DNA of 64,000 nt from contig JBGAIH010000004.1 in assembly GCA_044225675.1 (NCBI GenBank), positions 124,001 through 188,000 of the forward strand, in the 5' to 3' direction. Below are positions 46,948 to 55,259 of the stretch, one piece after another (positions within the stretch are counted from its first letter, which is position 1; every line of letters begins with the position of its first letter). Source of the DNA: JACMQX01 sp044225675. Its GTDB lineage: Bacteria > Pseudomonadota > Gammaproteobacteria > Burkholderiales > Burkholderiaceae_C. The notes below the pieces were generated by a model. The model did not search any database. It was given only the letters and a program-made list of their open reading frames with translations, and was not told the origin of the DNA. The translations under genes were made by a program, and so were the position numbers.

Positions 46948-47916
46948 ATGACGGGGCCGCAGCAAGGGCCGGCGCAGCAGCAGGACCTGAGTGTGCTGCG
47001 CAAGGCGCTGGGCAGCTTTCCGACGGGCGTGGCAGTCATCACGACCTGCGGGGCACAGGGAGAGCCCGTGGGGCTGACCTGCAACTCCTTCAATTCCGTT
47101 TCACTGGAGCCGCCCCTGGTGTCGTGGAGCCTGAGGCTCGCCAGCTCCAACCTCGCGGCGTTCCGCGCGGCGCAATCCTTCACCGTCAACATCCTGGCCG
47201 TAAGCCAGAACGCGCTGTCCGCCCGCTTTGCCAGCCGTGATCTGCCCGACAAGTTCTCAGGCATCGACTGGACGCCGGGCGTGGGCGGCGCGCCTGTGCT
47301 GGGTGGCTGCGTGGCCAGTTTCCAGTGCGAGAAGTTCGCTGAGCACGAGGCCGGCGACCACATGATGTTCCTCGGCAAGGTCGTGCGTTTCGAGCACCAG
47401 GGCCATGAAGACTCGCTGGTGTTCTATCGGGGCGCCTACATGATGCTGGCGCAGTCCCTGCGCGAGCTGGCCGAGCAATGCCGCATGGACGCGGCCGACC
47501 TTCAGAGTGCCCGCCGGCAGATCAACTGCATGATCGTGCGCGAGGCGTGTACACGGGCCACCGCGGCCGACCTGGACGCCATCGACGACAACCTGCGGCG
47601 CATGGACGCACTCAGTGCCGGCGGCACGCTCGGCGAGCGCGTGGCGACCGGCCTGGAGTTCTTCCATCTCGTTGCACGCGCCGCGCACAACGACGTGCTG
47701 GTGGCCGTGTCGGACAGCCTGAACACCATCTTGCGCCAGGTGCTGCAGGCGGCCGGTGCCTCGCTGCATTTCCGCGCCGACCTTGTCGTCGAGCGCCGCC
47801 GCATCCTGGCCTGCCTGCGTGCTCGCGACGCGGATGGCGCCGAGCGCGAAATGGCCGCCTGCTTTCGCGAGACGGCGCATCTCGAGGAAGGGCGCCAGCA
47901 CGCCCCTCAGACCTGA
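46948..47916 (+). CDS. Flavin reductase fused to an FCD (GntR effector) domain without DNA-binding domain
   Basis: A 322-residue two-domain protein. Residues about 14-165 are a DIM6/HpaC-type NAD(P)H:flavin reductase (RKALGSFPTGVAVITTCGAQ, GLTCNSFNSVSLEPPLVSWS). Residues about 185-312 resemble the FCD effector domain of FadR/GntR regulators (LEFFHLVARAAHNDVLVAVS, RRRILACLRARDADGAEREM). No winged helix is present. Two His positions that usually bind metal in FCD domains appear replaced (ERRRIL where EHRxIL is usual; CFRE near the end). The reductase part probably supplies FMNH2 to the monooxygenase at 42969-44336; the FCD part may sense a metabolite. GGGAG lies 7-8 bp upstream. It overlaps the convergent lyase gene by 10 bp. 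Confidence 0.88.
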   Translation: MTGPQQGPAQQQDLSVLRKALGSFPTGVAVITTCGAQGEPVGLTCNSFNSVSLEPPLVSWSLRLASSNLAAFRAAQSFTVNILAVSQNALSARFASRDLPDKFSGIDWTPGVGGAPVLGGCVASFQCEKFAEHEAGDHMMFLGKVVRFEHQGHEDSLVFYRGAYMMLAQSLRELAEQCRMDAADLQSARRQINCMIVREACTRATAADLDAIDDNLRRMDALSAGGTLGERVATGLEFFHLVARAAHNDVLVAVSDSLNTILRQVLQAAGASLHFRADLVVERRRILACLRARDADGAEREMAACFRETAHLEEGRQHAPQT

Positions 47917-48845
47917 ATGCGTTCTCCGGCCGCCGCCGCTGCGGGCGAGCGGCGCCGCCACCATCCCATGCTGCGACCGCCCAGTGTCCGGCCGAGCCGG
48001 GCCTCGGCAAACGCCACCGCGTCGCGCAGGCCATCAAGGCGGATGCCGGTGGCCAGGCCTGACTGCTCGGCCAGCAGCACCACGTCTTCGGTGGCCACGT
48101 TGCCGGCAGCACCGGGCGCGAAGGGGCAGCCACCGATACCCCCTGCGCTGGCGTCGAGCCGTCGCACGCCAGCCTCGATCGCCGCCCAGGCGTTGGCCAC
48201 GCCGAAGCCGCGCGTGTCATGAAAATGCACCGCAGTGCGCGCCAGCGGCAGCGTGCCCCGCAAAGCGGCCAAGAGCCGCGTGACCTGCGCCGGCGCAGCG
48301 GCCCCGATGGTGTCGGCGATCACGATCTCGTCGGCTCCGGCCAGGAGCAGGCGCTCGGCGAGCCGGACCACCGTGGCCTGCGCCACCCCGCCTTCGAACG
48401 GGCATTCCCACGCCACCGCCACGTAGGCGCGCGTTGCCAGGCCCGCATCGCGCGCGGCGCGCACCGTGTCCTCGCTCATCGCGGTTGCAGCATCGAGACT
48501 CATGTTGATGTTCCGCCGGTTCATCGTGTCGGTGGCCGAAAGCACGACCGCAACCTCCCGAGCGCCAGCGGCCTGGGCCCGGTCCAGCCCCTTGAGGTTG
48601 GGTACGAGGACGGAGGCGCGCAGCTGTGGCACGGCCGCTCTCACGCCGGCCAGCACCTCGGCCGCGTCGGCCATCTGCGGGACGGCAGCCGGCGAGACGA
48701 AGCTCGTCACCTCCACGCTGCGCAGGCCCGCCTCAGCCAGCAGCCGCGCGAGCTCGACCTTGTCCGCTGCGGCGACGTGGACCGCCTGGTTCTGCAGTCC
48801 GTCTCGCGGCGAGACGTCGGTGAGGATGAGCGAGTCGGCATCCAT
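47907..48845 (-). CDS. Hydroxymethylglutaryl-CoA lyase family protein
   Basis: A 312-residue TIM-barrel lyase. Seen: LILTDVSPRDGLQNQAVHVA (metal and catalytic Arg/Asp), VLVPNLKGLDRAQAAGA, the metal-binding HFHDTRGFGVANAWAAIEAG, and the active-site Cys loop GGIGGCPFAPGAAGNVATED. HMG-CoA lyases split 3-hydroxy-3-methylglutaryl-CoA to acetoacetate and acetyl-CoA; relatives act on other 3-hydroxy-3-alkyl acyl-CoAs. It is the second gene of the leftward arm, 11 bp after the CoA-transferase, and its end overlaps the flavin-reductase fusion. The exact substrate is open. Confidence 0.92.
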   Translation of the reverse strand: MDADSLILTDVSPRDGLQNQAVHVAAADKVELARLLAEAGLRSVEVTSFVSPAAVPQMADAAEVLAGVRAAVPQLRASVLVPNLKGLDRAQAAGAREVAVVLSATDTMNRRNINMSLDAATAMSEDTVRAARDAGLATRAYVAVAWECPFEGGVAQATVVRLAERLLLAGADEIVIADTIGAAAPAQVTRLLAALRGTLPLARTAVHFHDTRGFGVANAWAAIEAGVRRLDASAGGIGGCPFAPGAAGNVATEDVVLLAEQSGLATGIRLDGLRDAVAFAEARLGRTLGGRSMGWWRRRSPAAAAAGERIQV

Positions 48846-48856
48846 GCGGCGGTCCT

Positions 48857-50062
48857 TCAGGCGATGGCACCGCAGCCGCGCAGCGCCGCGATCCGCTCGG
48901 CGGAGTAGGCCAACAGGCCTTGCAGCACCGCGTCGGTCTGCGCGCCGAGCAAGGGGGGCGGGCTAAAGTGCTCCGGCTCGCCCGCGTTGCCCGATAGCTT
49001 GACCGGATTGCCGGGCATGGGCACGCTGCCGCCCGAAGGCAGGGGCACGTCCACCACCATGCCGCGCGCCCGTACCTGGCGGTCGTTCAGCGCCTGGCTG
49101 AAGTCGTTCACCGGTCCGCAGGGCACGCGCGCCTCGCGCAGGATACGCAGCCAGTCGGCGGTGGTGCGGCTGGCGAGCGTGCGCGTGACGATGGCGTCGA
49201 TCTTCTCCTTGGCAGCCAGCCGCGCGGGCTGACGGAGGTACTCGGGCCGGTGCAGTTCGGGGTCGTCGAACACGCCGAGCAGGCGCTCGTAGAAGGCGTC
49301 GCCGATGCACGCGATGATGATGTAGCCGTCCTGCGTCGGGTAGGTGTTGTAGGGCACGTGGACGAAATGCTCGTTGCCGATGCGCTCGGGCAGGTGGCCC
49401 GACATCAGGTGCATGGTCGCCATGTAGTTGAGCAGCGAGACCTGCACGTCCAGCATCGAGATGTCCACATGCTGGCCCACGCCCGTGGCTTCGCGGCCGG
49501 CCAGGGCCGCGAGAACGCCGATGGCGCCGAACACGCCGCCGCCCAGGTCGCCGATCGGGATGCCCGATCGCATCGGCACGCCGCCGCGCTGGCCAGTGAT
49601 GCTCATGCCCCCGCCCATGGCCTGCACCACCTGGTCGAAGGCGGGTCGGTCGACGTCGGGGCCGGTCTCGCCAAAACCCGTGACCGAGCAGGTGATGATG
49701 CGCGGGTTGATGCGTGACAGCGTCGCGTGGTCGATCTGCAGGCGCTGCGTCACGCCGACGGCGAAGTTGTCGAACACGATGTCGGCCTGGCGCACGAGGT
49801 CGTAGAACACCTCGCGCCCGGCGTCGGACTTGAGATCCAGGCTCACGCTTTCCTTGCCGCGGTTGAGCGTGAGGTAGTACGCCCCCATGCCGTCGCGCGA
49901 GTAGTCGGCGTCGCCGCGCAGCAGCTCGCGCGTGCCTTCACCGCGTCCCGGCGGCTCGACCTTGATCGTGCGGGCGCCCAGGTCGGTGAGGATCATGGTC
50001 CCGTAAGGACCGGACAGCATGTGTGTCAGGTCCAGGATGATTTTTCCGTGAAGAGGTTTCAT
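48857..50062 (-). CDS. CaiB/BaiF class III CoA-transferase
   Basis: A 401-residue family III CoA-transferase. Seen: KIILDLTHMLSGPYGTMILT at the N-terminus, VEPPGRGEGTRELLRG, DRPAFDQVVQAMGGGMSITG, and the nucleophile Asp in SGIPIGDLGGGVFGAIG. These enzymes move CoA between carboxylic acids, often from succinyl-CoA. It is the first gene of the leftward arm and follows a near-perfect sigma-54 promoter at 50097-50112. It probably activates the substrate that the lyase next to it cleaves; this is inference. Confidence 0.92.
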   Translation of the reverse strand: MKPLHGKIILDLTHMLSGPYGTMILTDLGARTIKVEPPGRGEGTRELLRGDADYSRDGMGAYYLTLNRGKESVSLDLKSDAGREVFYDLVRQADIVFDNFAVGVTQRLQIDHATLSRINPRIITCSVTGFGETGPDVDRPAFDQVVQAMGGGMSITGQRGGVPMRSGIPIGDLGGGVFGAIGVLAALAGREATGVGQHVDISMLDVQVSLLNYMATMHLMSGHLPERIGNEHFVHVPYNTYPTQDGYIIIACIGDAFYERLLGVFDDPELHRPEYLRQPARLAAKEKIDAIVTRTLASRTTADWLRILREARVPCGPVNDFSQALNDRQVRARGMVVDVPLPSGGSVPMPGNPVKLSGNAGEPEHFSPPPLLGAQTDAVLQGLLAYSAERIAALRGCGAIA

Positions 50063-50096
50063 GGCTCTCGATCAAAGGGTGATAGCTGAAACATTC

Positions 50097-50112
50097 AGCA
50101 ATCGGCGTGCCA
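50097..50112 (-). promoter_or_regulatory. Sigma-54 (-24/-12) promoter of the CoA-transferase/lyase arm
   Basis: On the minus strand TGGCACGCCGATTGCT fits the consensus TGGCACG-N4-TTGCW at every defined position. It ends 34 bp before the CoA-transferase start. The inverted repeat GCTGAA-ACA-TTCAGC (50085-50099) overlaps its downstream edge and may be a repressor or feedback site. Confidence 0.85.
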
Positions 50113-50198
50113 TTGCCTGTAACCGCTCCAACCAGGAGAAGGGATTTGAAAATCAAGCACTTACCGACAGGGCTGCACTCCGGCACAATTCACGGGCC

Positions 50199-50231
50199 GT
50201 TTCAGCCACGCAGATGAAACACCGGTGAAAC
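50199..50231 (-). promoter_or_regulatory. Candidate upstream activator sites for the sigma-54 regulator
   Basis: On the minus strand GTTTCACCGGTGTTTCA (50215-50231) holds two GTTTCA motifs 11 bp apart. A third, inverted, lies at 50199-50204 (GTTTCA on plus), forming GTTTCA-N10-TGAAAC. They lie about 90-120 bp upstream of the sigma-54 promoter, the usual enhancer distance, and also just before the regulator gene. The same paired motif, 12 bp apart, stands about 95 bp upstream of the other sigma-54 promoter. Confidence 0.65.
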
Positions 50232-50319
50232 CTGGCTTGCGCTGGCAGCCGCATGGCGCCTTCGCGCTGCGGGTCCACCGGGTCCGGTGCCTGACAAGAA
50301 TGATCGTGAGAGACAAACC

Positions 50320-52212
50320 GTGACCGACGCCCGCCCCAAACTGTGCTTCTTGAGCTATTCCCACCTGAGCCGCCTGGCGTTGCAGGTGGCGCCGGAATTC
50401 GCCGACCGCGCCGACATCGAGATCCTCGACTACACCTTCGAGACGGCGCTGGCGCAGGCGCGCGGACGCGCGAGCTCGGTCGACGCCTTCGTGAGCGCGG
50501 GCTCCAACGCGGCCATCCTCAAGGGCGCGCTGGCGATCCCGGTCGCCACGATCAAGGTGACCGGCTATGACATCCTCGTCGCCCTGCGCACCGCGCGCGA
50601 CCTGTCGAGGCGCGTGGGCATCATCACCTACGGCGACACCATTGCCGAGCTGGACGCGTTCAAGGGACTGCTGGACATCGAGATCGTGCAGCGCGCCTAC
50701 CGCACCTTCGACGAGGCGCGCAGCGCCTTCCGTGCCATGGCAGCCGACGGGATCACCGTGTTCATCGGATCGAGCATCGTCACCGAGCAGGCCGAACAGC
50801 ACGGGCTGCACGGCATTCTGGCGTACTCGATGGCCTCGGTGCGCGAAGGCCTGCGGGACGCCATCGACCTGGCGCGTGCAGCGCGCCTGGAGGCCGCGCG
50901 CTACGAGCAGCTCAACGGCGTGCTGCACAACCTGCAGGAGGCCGTGCTGGCGGTGGACACGGCCGGCAGGGTGATCGCGCTCAACCCCGCCATGGAGTCC
51001 CTGCTTGCCCTGCCGCGCCAGGCGGTGCTCGGCTTGCCGGTGGAGCGCGCCGCGCCCGAGCTGGCCGTGGGCGACGTGCTGGCCGGCGACGTCGAGGAGC
51101 GCCAGAAGGTCTGCCAGATCCATCGCCGCGAGTGGCTGATGAACCGCACGCCGATCCGCGAGCGCGGGCAGGTGGTTGGTGCGGTCGTCACCCTGTACGA
51201 CGCCGCCACGATCCAGGAGGCCGACACCACGCTGCGTTCTCAGCGGCGCAGCCGCCAGCATCCGCAGGCGCGCTGGCGCCTCGAAGACCTGCAGGGCGAC
51301 AGTCCGGCCTTCGCCCGTGCCCGGGCCGCTGCGCTGCGCTTTGCCGGTGCCGGCAAGACGGTGCTCGTCACCGGCGAGAGCGGCACGGGCAAGGAGCTCT
51401 TCGCGCAGGCCATCCACAACGCCAGCGCCCGCAACGACAAGCCCTTCATGGCGATCAACTGCGCGGCCGTGCCCGAGACCCTGCTGGAGAGCGAGCTGTT
51501 CGGCTACGAGGAGGGGGCCTTCACCGGCTCGCGCAAGGGCGGCAAGCGCGGGCTCATCGAGGCGGCGCACACCGGCACGCTGTTCCTCGACGAGATCGGC
51601 GACATGCCGGTCCTGCTGCAGACCCGCCTGCTGCGCGTGCTGCAGGAGCGCGAGGTGGTGCGCGTGGGCGGCGTCATGCCCATCCCGGTGGACGTGCGTG
51701 TCATTGCCGCCACCCACCAGCCGCTCGACCAGCTCGTGGCCGAGCGGCGGTTTCGCGCCGACCTGTACTACCGCCTGAACATCCTGCGGCTGCGCCTGCC
51801 GCCGCTGCGCGAGCGCGGCAGCGACATCGACGCCATGGCGCTGGCCTTCGTCGCGCGCAGCCTGCGAGGTCTGGGCAGCCGACATGATGCGCATGAGCTG
51901 CTGGCGCCGGTCTACCCCCGCTTGCGCGCCTATGGCTGGCCCGGCAACGTGCGCGAACTCGAGAACGTGTGCGAACGCATCTCGGTGATCTTCGCTCAGT
52001 ATCCGCGCCTTGCGGGTGCCGCCTATGCCGAGCTGGAGATCGACTGCCCCGAGCTTTTTGCCGGCACTGCAACGCCTGCCGACGGCGATCTGTCCGCCTC
52101 GCAGCTCGCCGACGTGCTCGCCGCCTGCCAGGGCAATCGGCTCGAAGCGGCGCAGCGCCTGGGCATCAGCCGCTCAACCCTTTGGCGCAGGATGCGCGCG
52201 GCCGGTGTGTAG
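50320..52212 (+). CDS. PrpR-type sigma-54-dependent transcriptional activator
   Basis: A 630-residue enhancer-binding protein. Order: PrpR_N sensor domain about 1-190 (LALQVAPEFADRADIEILDY, then VGIITYGDTIAELDAF); PAS-like domain about 195-300 (AVLAVDTAGRVIALNPAMES); AAA+ domain with Walker A VTGESGTGKELFAQ and Walker B GTLFLDEIGDMP; Fis-type helix-turn-helix at the end (CQGNRLEAAQRLGISRSTLW). The loop that touches sigma-54 reads GAFTGS rather than the common GAFTGA. It starts with GTG at 50320 (GAGAG upstream) or GTG at 50287. Divergent from the CoA-transferase, it is the likely activator of both sigma-54 promoters in the island. Confidence 0.9.
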   Translation: MTDARPKLCFLSYSHLSRLALQVAPEFADRADIEILDYTFETALAQARGRASSVDAFVSAGSNAAILKGALAIPVATIKVTGYDILVALRTARDLSRRVGIITYGDTIAELDAFKGLLDIEIVQRAYRTFDEARSAFRAMAADGITVFIGSSIVTEQAEQHGLHGILAYSMASVREGLRDAIDLARAARLEAARYEQLNGVLHNLQEAVLAVDTAGRVIALNPAMESLLALPRQAVLGLPVERAAPELAVGDVLAGDVEERQKVCQIHRREWLMNRTPIRERGQVVGAVVTLYDAATIQEADTTLRSQRRSRQHPQARWRLEDLQGDSPAFARARAAALRFAGAGKTVLVTGESGTGKELFAQAIHNASARNDKPFMAINCAAVPETLLESELFGYEEGAFTGSRKGGKRGLIEAAHTGTLFLDEIGDMPVLLQTRLLRVLQEREVVRVGGVMPIPVDVRVIAATHQPLDQLVAERRFRADLYYRLNILRLRLPPLRERGSDIDAMALAFVARSLRGLGSRHDAHELLAPVYPRLRAYGWPGNVRELENVCERISVIFAQYPRLAGAAYAELEIDCPELFAGTATPADGDLSASQLADVLAACQGNRLEAAQRLGISRSTLWRRMRAAGV

Positions 52213-52234
52213 ATCGCCGCGCCGGCCACCGACG

Positions 52235-53497
52235 TCAAAGAAAAAACAGCGCCGCAGCCGCCACAGCCGTCGGCCCGAGCGCGCCCAGCAGCAGCGCCCC
52301 CGCGCCCACGCTTTCATCGGCGAAGCCGCGCTTGAGCAGAGCCACGCCGGCGGGATTGGGCGCGTTCGCGATCACCGTGAGCCCGCCGCCTGCCACGGCG
52401 CCCGCCACCAGCATGTACTTGGAAGTGTCGGAGATGCCTTCGATCAGCGAACCCAGGTAGGTCAGCGCGGCGTTGTCGGTAATGGCCGTCAGGCCGAGCG
52501 CGCCGAAGAACAGCGCCACCGGCGACAGCGCCGACACGATGGGCTGCAGCCACCATTGCTGCAGGCCGCCCAGCACCACGAGGCCCGCAAGAAAAAAGCC
52601 CACGAGCAGCGCTTCGCGCAGGATCAGCGGGCTCTGATGGCGCTCGTAGGCCTGGGTGAATCCGAGGAACATCAGGAACAGGCCGAGGAACACCACGGGA
52701 TGGTGCGCGAACATCACCACGCCCGCCAGCAGCGCCAGGTGCACGGCCGTGACGCTCCAGGGCACGGGGGCGGAGGCGGGCGCATGAGCCTGCGCCGCAT
52801 CGGGGACCGGCAGATGCCGACGCAGAGCCAGCACGGCCACCGTTGCATTGACCACCACCGCCAGCGCCGCCTTCCAGCCGAAGTTCGCCAGCATGAAGGC
52901 GCTGTCCCACTGCCAGGTCGCGGCGACCATGAGCACGGGCGGCGCAGCATACGAGGTGAGCGCGCCACCGATGGACACGTTGACGAAGAGCACGCCCAGC
53001 GCAAGGTACTTCAGCCGCTCGGGCACGTCTGGCCGGAACACCTGTGGCGCCAGCAGCAAGGCCGCGATCGTCATGGCGGCCGGCTCGGTGATGAGCGAGC
53101 CCAGCAGCGGCACGGCCGCCAGGCCCAGCCAGGCCGAGGCCAGCGGCGTGGCCACGGGCAGCAGGCGCGCGGCGGTGGCCACCGTGGCCATCACCGTCTG
53201 CAGCACCGGCCGCGAGGCGGCGATCACCATGACCACGAAAACGAACAGCGGCTCGGTGTAGTTGCGCGATTCCACATAGCCGAGCGCGGAAGCGCTGCCG
53301 GCCAGCAGCGCCATGAGCACCACGAGGACGATGGCCCAGAAGCCGAACACCACCTCGACCTCGCCGAGCAGGTGGAACAGGCCCGCGTGGCGAGGGTAGC
53401 GGTGCGACAGGCGCTCGAACTGGCGTGCGGTGAAGGTGTGCAGCAGCGCGATGGCGAAGACCGCAGCGGCGGTCCATTGGATGAGAGTGGCAGACAT
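52235..53497 (-). CDS. Putative Na+/H+ antiporter (DUF1504/CitMHS-like)
   Basis: A 420-residue membrane protein with about ten helices. Seen: LLHTFTARQFERLSHRYPRH, the conserved ESRNYTEPLFVFVVMVIAAS, LGSLITEPAAMTIAALLLAP, SIGGALTSYAAPPVLMVAAT, and TAITDNAALTYLGSLI with VIANAPNPAGVALL near the end. The TEPAAMT and TDNAALT motifs are typical of the ion-transporter superfamily (NhaD/ArsB). Cation specificity is not evident. ATG at 53497; convergent with the PrpR-type gene, 22 bp apart, and probably not part of that regulon. Confidence 0.85.
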   Translation of the reverse strand: MSATLIQWTAAAVFAIALLHTFTARQFERLSHRYPRHAGLFHLLGEVEVVFGFWAIVLVVLMALLAGSASALGYVESRNYTEPLFVFVVMVIAASRPVLQTVMATVATAARLLPVATPLASAWLGLAAVPLLGSLITEPAAMTIAALLLAPQVFRPDVPERLKYLALGVLFVNVSIGGALTSYAAPPVLMVAATWQWDSAFMLANFGWKAALAVVVNATVAVLALRRHLPVPDAAQAHAPASAPVPWSVTAVHLALLAGVVMFAHHPVVFLGLFLMFLGFTQAYERHQSPLILREALLVGFFLAGLVVLGGLQQWWLQPIVSALSPVALFFGALGLTAITDNAALTYLGSLIEGISDTSKYMLVAGAVAGGGLTVIANAPNPAGVALLKRGFADESVGAGALLLGALGPTAVAAAALFFL

Positions 53498-53674
53498 TCG
53501 TTGGCGAACCCATGGCAAAGCCGCGAGGCGGCCCGACCTTCGCATGTCCTGACAGGCCCGGATCGGCCTGCCACCCAAGACATGCAGTTTAACGGGTCTG
53601 TGCCCGGTCGCCAGCCTGCGGGGCGATCGTGCAAAGAGCCACGGGCCGTGTCGGGGATGTGACGCTGCGCGCGC

Positions 53675-54946
53675 TCAGGCCCGGAACGCCGTCGCCGCAG
53701 GCCGGCCAGGCAGATGCAGCCGCGCCTCGGGCGCTGGCATCTCGGCCAGCAGCCGGCCCTGGCGCCAGACCTTCAGGCGGTGGGCGCGCAGGCGCAGCGC
53801 CTCCACCGGGCTGCGCGCCTGCAGCAGCACGAAGCTCGCGTCGCAGCCCGGCGCGATGCCGTAGCCCGGCAGATGCATGACCCTGGCGGCGTTCGTGGTG
53901 ACGGCCTCGAAGCAGGCCTGCATGCCGGCCTGGCTCGTCATCTGCGCCACATGCAGGCCCATGTGCGCGACTTCGAGCATGTCGGCTGCGCCCAGGCTGT
54001 ACCACGGGTCCATCACGCAGTCGTGGCCGAAGGCCACCGTCACGCCGGCGGCCATCAGCTCGGGCACGCGCGTCATGCCGCGGCGCTTGGGGTAGGTGTC
54101 GTGGCGGCCCTGGATGGTGATGTTGATCAGCGGATTGGCCACCGCGCTCACGCCAGCTTCGGCGATCAGCGGGATCAGCTTGCTCACGTAATAGTTGTCC
54201 ATGCTGTGCATGGACGTCAGGTGGCTGCCGTTGACACGACCCTGCAGGCCCAGGCGCTGCGTCTCGAAGGCCAGCGTCTCGATGTGGCGGCTCATCGGAT
54301 CGTCTGTTTCGTCGCAGTGCATGTCGACCAGCTTGCCGCGCTCGGCCGCGATCTCGCACAACAGGCGCACGCTCTCGGCGCCCTGGGCCATGGTGCGCTC
54401 GAAATGGGGAATGCCGCCGACCGCATCCACGCCGAGATCGAGCGCCTTCTTCAGGCTCTCGACCCCGCCAGGCGTGCGCAGCACGCCGTCCTGCGGAAAG
54501 GCCACGAGCTGCAGGTCGAGGTAGGGGGCCACGCGCTTTTTCACTTCGAGCAGCGCCTCCACCGGCAGCAGGCTCGGGTCGCTCGTGTCCACGTGGCTGC
54601 GGATGGCCAGCAGGCCCTTGGCCACGGCCCAGTCGCAGTAGGCCAGCGCGCGCGAGATGAGGTCTTCGGCCTTGAGCAGCGGCTTGAGCTCGCCCCACAG
54701 CGCGATGCCTTCGAGCAGGGTGCCGCTCTGGTTGACGCGCGGCAGGCCATAGCTCAGCGTCGCGTCCATGTGGAAGTGCGGATCGCAAAAGGGCGGCGTC
54801 ACCAGCTGGCCGGCGGCGTCGACCGTCTCGCGAGCCGGGGCCTGCAGGCCCTCGGTGACTTCGGCGATGCGGCCGTCCTGCACGGCGATCGACATGTTCT
54901 GGCGGCCATCGGGCAGCGTGGCGTGGGTGATGAGGAGGTCAAGCAT
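53675..54946 (-). CDS. codA: Cytosine deaminase
   Basis: A 423-residue amidohydrolase that converts cytosine to uracil and ammonia. Seen: the metal His pair in PPFCDPHFHMDATLSYGLPR, the later ligand His in DMHCDETDDPMSRHIETL with its catalytic Glu, the HLTSMHSMDNYY region, and the metal Asp in VAFGHDCVMDPWYSLGAADM. This pattern is that of bacterial CodA. ATG at 54946; the brnA antitoxin stop is 4 bp upstream. Uracil produced here would feed Upp and the URC-type genes of the same leftward block. Confidence 0.93.
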   Translation of the reverse strand: MLDLLITHATLPDGRQNMSIAVQDGRIAEVTEGLQAPARETVDAAGQLVTPPFCDPHFHMDATLSYGLPRVNQSGTLLEGIALWGELKPLLKAEDLISRALAYCDWAVAKGLLAIRSHVDTSDPSLLPVEALLEVKKRVAPYLDLQLVAFPQDGVLRTPGGVESLKKALDLGVDAVGGIPHFERTMAQGAESVRLLCEIAAERGKLVDMHCDETDDPMSRHIETLAFETQRLGLQGRVNGSHLTSMHSMDNYYVSKLIPLIAEAGVSAVANPLINITIQGRHDTYPKRRGMTRVPELMAAGVTVAFGHDCVMDPWYSLGAADMLEVAHMGLHVAQMTSQAGMQACFEAVTTNAARVMHLPGYGIAPGCDASFVLLQARSPVEALRLRAHRLKVWRQGRLLAEMPAPEARLHLPGRPAATAFRA

Positions 54947-54950
54947 GGTG

Positions 54951-55259
54951 TCAGGCTGCCTTGTGGGTCTTGAGCCATTCGCGCAGGGCCGCATTCATGC
55001 GAGATTGCCATCCCGGTCCTGCCGCGCGAAACGCATCCAGCACATCGCGGTCGATCCGGATGGTGGTGGATTCCTTGGTCGAGCCGGAAGGACGGCCCCG
55101 CGACTTGCGGGCGGCCGCCAATCCCGCACTCAGCTCCTCGCGCGTGGCCGGGCGCTCGTCTTCGTCCAGGCCGTCCCATACGAAGTCGCCGCTGGACGGC
55201 GACCTGCTGACAGCAGCGATCGCGTCCTTACGCGTCATCTTCTTCGGCGAGCCATTCAT
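54951..55259 (-). CDS. brnA: BrnA-family antitoxin
   Basis: A 102-residue antitoxin. The N-terminal half is charged and probably disordered, binding the toxin (KKMTRKDAIAAVSRSPSSGD). The C-terminal half is a ribbon-helix-helix DNA-binding domain (ESTTIRIDRDVLDAFRAAGP, then WQSRMNAALREWLKTH). BrnA neutralises BrnT and represses the operon. Its start overlaps the brnT end by 32 bp, as in known BrnTA loci. It ends 4 bp before codA, so codA may be co-transcribed from the TA promoter. Confidence 0.92.
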   Translation of the reverse strand: MNGSPKKMTRKDAIAAVSRSPSSGDFVWDGLDEDERPATREELSAGLAAARKSRGRPSGSTKESTTIRIDRDVLDAFRAAGPGWQSRMNAALREWLKTHKAA

